This document shows, piece after piece, positions 61,305 through 64,000 of a DNA stretch of 64,000 nt. The stretch covers positions 1,240,001 through 1,304,000 of the forward strand of contig JAMWFC010000053.1 in NCBI GenBank assembly GCA_027475525.1. Direction: 5' to 3'. The position numbers and the translations under genes were made by a program. The stretch's first letter is position 1. Each line of letters starts with the position of its first letter. Source of the stretch: Macrolepiota albuminosa. Lineage: Eukaryota > Basidiomycota > Agaricomycetes > Agaricales > Agaricaceae. The notes under the pieces are model-generated. The model saw only the letters and a program-made list of their open reading frames with translations, did not search any database and had not been told where the DNA came from.

Positions 61305-62050
61305 AGACCTGACTACTCATATATGCAAGAGATTGGATGTAAAGCCTTTGTCCTAATTCTTGCTCCTTACAATTCCAAAATCTATGTCAGATCAATTGAA
61401 TGCATTCTGATTAGTTACACACAGAATTCAAAAGCATACAGGTGCTACAATAGATGTACCAGAAAGATCTACAAGACATTCCATGTTAAGTTCTCCAAGA
61501 GTCATGATTCTCACCTGACAGTGCTGCCGATTCTGATACCCAGCAATGGAGAAACATACAAGAATGCCACTCCTAACAAACCATTCATTCAGCCACTTAA
61601 TTACAATGACCCCAAGTCCATATCTTCAGGAGGAGCTCAACCTGAGCACAGAAACCCTGAGTAAAATGCATAAAATAATCAAGTTCAGTGACTGTGCCAG
61701 TTGAACCGTGTATCAATACCCATGTACAAAGTCAACTCTGGTAATCCACAGCCTTCACATCTTGAGCAAGCTATACAGGAGTCAAGGAATGCAGCACATA
61801 TGCTATACAGGTGAAGGAACTAGATTCACTTCATGATATGGGTGTCTACAAATTAGTGCCATGATTATTACTTCTGCCAGGAGCAAAGGTCAGGACTGGA
61901 TGCCTGGTCTTTACGATCAAGTGTGATGAAGCTGGCAATGCAGTGCATTTCAAGGTTAGACTAGTCTTTTAAGGACATGAACAGGTACGTGGATGGAACT
62001 ATAACAAGACTACTTTATGAACAGTATGCATGGAATCTTGGCATATCCTA
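61305..62050 (+). pseudogene. Decayed Ty1/copia integrase C-terminus and start of reverse transcriptase
   Basis: Continues the frame broken at 59,222: EIGCKAFVLI, SIECILISYTQNSKAYRCY and FHVKFSKSHD, the usual end of a copia integrase core. After about 61,800 come KELDSLHDMGVYKLVP, VFTIKCDEAGNAVHFK and GHEQ, the start of a copia RT. The RT is cut off where repeat R begins, so the palm motifs are absent. Confidence 0.6.
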
Positions 62051-62080
62051 TTACATATAGTAGTGGTGAAGAGCTGAAAC

Positions 62081-62734
62081 ACTGATGAGCTCACATCATG
62101 GCTGGCCACAGATAGCATCAATACCTACACCTCATGTTAGCCTACTGGTACCATTAGAAGTGGCATGCTCTAGTACTTCTGGCACTAATTTTTCTATATT
62201 TTTACACTAATAATTCACAGCTGTAGCATTTAATTACTTCAGGACCACTTTCTATGGCACCACTTATTCTTAGCACTACTGTTGACACTTCACTGCACTT
62301 TGCCACTTGCACTTCAAGGCTATACATTTATACAGACACTTAGCATCAGTCACTTCAGAATAATGCTTTTAGCCAGTGGCAGCACTTACAGGATGGAATG
62401 ATGAAGTATTTCTATGACAGATAGCTAACAACATCATTATGGACCTTTTTACTATACAATTCAATTCACAGCATTTACTTACATTCTTATCAGTTCACCA
62501 TCCTTTAGTGGTGCTTAGCCTCTTAGCATTGGCTAACTTCCTTTACTATAAATACTTACTTTTTGTTAGTAGCACATTATCAATTTGGCAGTAGGAATCG
62601 TATCCCAACATTTTGGTTACTATATGCAACAGACAACCTTTTGTTGACCATGTTGGCAAGAGGACTCTGCTTTAGTTTTCTCTCTTTCTCTCTCCACAAC
62701 CTCTTAGTGCCTTGCAACTACAGCTTGGCATTTG
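62081..62734. repeat. Repeat R, copy 2 (uninterrupted; empty site for element X)
   Basis: Matches 13,777-14,348 and 15,322-15,420 and reads straight through ACCAT (62,647-62,651), where copy 1 has a 973-bp insertion. It ends at TTTGTG, where the LTR of the right-hand element begins. Confidence 0.65.
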
Positions 62735-62972
62735 TGTAACGAAGTTACAAGGGTTAGAGAGCTTAGTGTGCACACACGACACTGAATCAGACCAGACCGG
62801 TCTATTGGCAATGTAGTATACACAAAAGTAAGCTGCTTTGTAAGCAGCTGGTAAACTAATTTATATAGTAATGTAAATTAATATTATATTATAATAAATA
62901 TAATATAATAGTATCTACTGTAAGGTAAGTAAAGCTATGTGGCCAACGCCACATAGCAGACTACGCTACACA
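62735..62972 (-). repeat. 3' LTR of an LTR retroelement running off the window
   Basis: On the minus strand the stretch starts TGTGTAGCGTAG and ends CTTCGTTACA (TG to CA), about 238 bp. Just before it on the minus strand is TTGGGGGG, a purine tract. The lower border coincides with the loss of the match to repeat R copy 1, so it is a true insertion edge. It contains a hairpin (TATGTGGC...GCCACATA). Confidence 0.6.
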
Positions 62973-63015
62973 CCCCCCAATCAGACCGAGCTACGGTCTT
63001 AAGATAATACGATGG

Positions 63016-63963
63016 TCATGCCATCGGTAAGTCAGGGACAGAGGCAATGGGAGAGTTCCCAGGCTCCCGGAATGGATCGGCAGTCACGTCGTCCATGTCG
63101 TAGTCGAGGAGTTCATCCTCGGGTGCGGGCGCGTAGGAAGTACCCGAAGGCCCTGCTACTGGCAGGGAATCGTCATAGTCCCGGAGGGGGGACAGTGTGA
63201 GATTGGGGTCGATGGTCGACCCCGGGACAGGTGGTTGGGGATCAGGCAGATCCCCGGTGTCGGACGGGTACTGGCGCGTCCAGATTTCGCGGGCATGAAT
63301 GTCTTGCCCGATGGAGAGGTACATCCCCTTGGCGAGCGCGTCGTCGTATGCACGATGACTGTCCTGCTGCCATGAATGTCTTGCCCGATGGAGAGGTACA
63401 TCCCCTTGGCGAGCGCGTCGTCGTATGCACAATGACTGTCCTGCTGCTGGAGCATCAGGCGTTGGCGATCGCCAATGGTGGCCTCGCACCACCCATCCCA
63501 CTGAGGGATGGACTGGGGTGTACCGTAGTGGTCAAGGCGTTGTAGCCTCTCGTCGTTGATAGCAGCCGCCTCGTTGTAGAGCCGGCTGTCGCTGAAGAAT
63601 AGATGGGCCAAGTAGGTGACCCCATAAGTGTACGCGTGGTCAGCCCAGCTGACCAGAATTTGATTGTGAAGAAGGACGCGTAACGCGTCCGAAGTGGTGA
63701 ATACGGAAGCTGACGCTTCCGGGATGTCCACAGCCCTTGATTGTGAAGAAGGACGCGTAACGCGTCCGAAGTGGTGAATACGGAAGCTGACGCTTCCGGG
63801 ATGTCCACAGCCCAAACCTCGAAGGTAGGGTCGTCGGCGTGGAGAGGCTCAAAGGCTTGCCCCGTGGCCGCCTTGTACTCAGCCACGGCCTCTTTGTAGA
63901 GGCCTGGCCTGGCAAAGACGTAGGCCAGGTACTTGTGTACCGTGGCGCCTTGTACTCAGCCAC
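63016..63963 (-). CDS. Unrecognised last open frame of the right-hand LTR element, broken by 77-bp duplications
   Basis: The minus strand carries a C-terminal coding region ending at 63,016, about 45 bp before the LTR. Readable parts, in order: EYKAATGQAFEPLHADD, VWAVDIPEASASVFTTSDAL, LVSWADHAYTYGVTYLAHLF, LYNEAAAINDERLQRL, WDGWCEATIGDRQRLMLQQQ, YDDALAKGMYLSIGQDIH and an acidic Pro-rich tail (APAPEDELLDYDMDD). The frame shifts at each of three exact 77-bp duplications (63,294, 63,660 and 63,870); ignoring one copy of each, the frame is continuous. I recognise neither integrase, RT nor chromodomain, although pol is what usually precedes a 3' LTR. It could be an additional structural protein. 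CpG-rich, so the element is probably young. Confidence 0.45.
63294..63447. repeat. Exact 77-bp tandem duplication
   Basis: CATGAATGTCTTGCCCGATG at 63,294 recurs at 63,371, a period of 77. Likely an assembly overlap. Confidence 0.9.
63660..63813. repeat. Exact 77-bp tandem duplication
   Basis: TTGATTGTGAAGAAGGACGC at 63,660 recurs at 63,737, a period of 77. Likely an assembly overlap. Confidence 0.9.
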
Positions 63964-64000
63964 GGCCTCTTTGTAGAGGCCTGGCCTGGCAAAGACGTAG
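63870..64000. repeat. 77-bp tandem duplication cut by the window end
   Basis: GCCTTGTACTCAGCCACGGC at 63,870 recurs at 63,947 and continues to the last base. Period 77. Confidence 0.9.

Overview
The window looks like nuclear DNA of a mushroom-forming basidiomycete (Agaricomycete type). The reasons are: genes cut by many introns of about 45-60 nt; an RNA polymerase II largest subunit with a YSPTSPS-type tail; an Agaricomycete-style multi-intron cytochrome P450; and Ty1/copia elements of fungal type. No name below comes from a database search; all are from motifs read in the sequence.

Layout. Bases 1 to about 16,200 and 53,300 to 64,000 are A+T-rich, visibly poor in CpG, and hold broken mobile elements. 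The left arm has a possible 9.5 kb element bounded by inverted repeats (about 797-10,290). It carries the remains of an SPT5-like (NGN/KOW) reading frame, and a decayed reverse-transcriptase element lies beside it (11.6-13.9 kb). The right arm has a decayed copia element (56.5-62.0 kb) with a second repeat nested in it, then the 3' end of another LTR element (62.7 kb to the window edge). Repeat family R (13.8 and 62.1 kb) and repeat family X (14.3 and 59.2 kb) occur in both arms. One R copy is the empty site for an X insertion.

The middle (16.9-53.3 kb) is ordinary genic DNA. In order: a cytochrome P450 (+); a P-loop small-molecule kinase (+); an aldo/keto reductase (-); a small gene with an HEMTH motif (-, uncertain); an Ost-alpha/TMEM184 membrane protein (-); a probable Mediator subunit 9 (-); a TetX-like flavin monooxygenase (+); RPB1 (+); a kinase-fold protein lacking the DFG aspartate (+); a single-pass membrane protein with a KRE9/KNH1-like outer domain (+); and an amino-acid/GABA-type permease (+). 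The genes do not form an obvious pathway. RPB1 and the probable Mediator subunit lie about 3 kb apart, separated by the flavin monooxygenase.

Points of most interest. (1) A young copia element (identical 236-bp LTRs, 5-bp target duplication GTATG) sits exactly in an intron 5' splice site of the P450 gene and regenerates a GTATGT donor, so the element could in principle be spliced out as a 5.2 kb intron. (2) The RPB1 tail is encoded by a chain of tiny exons, including apparent 9-, 3- and 12-nt exons, all split in the same phase. (3) Introns starting GCAAGT seem to be used in both the permease and RPB1. (4) Thirteen exact tandem duplications, all of period 77, look like untrimmed k=77 assembly-graph overlaps. 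One corrupts the RPB1 start and three break an open frame at the right edge.
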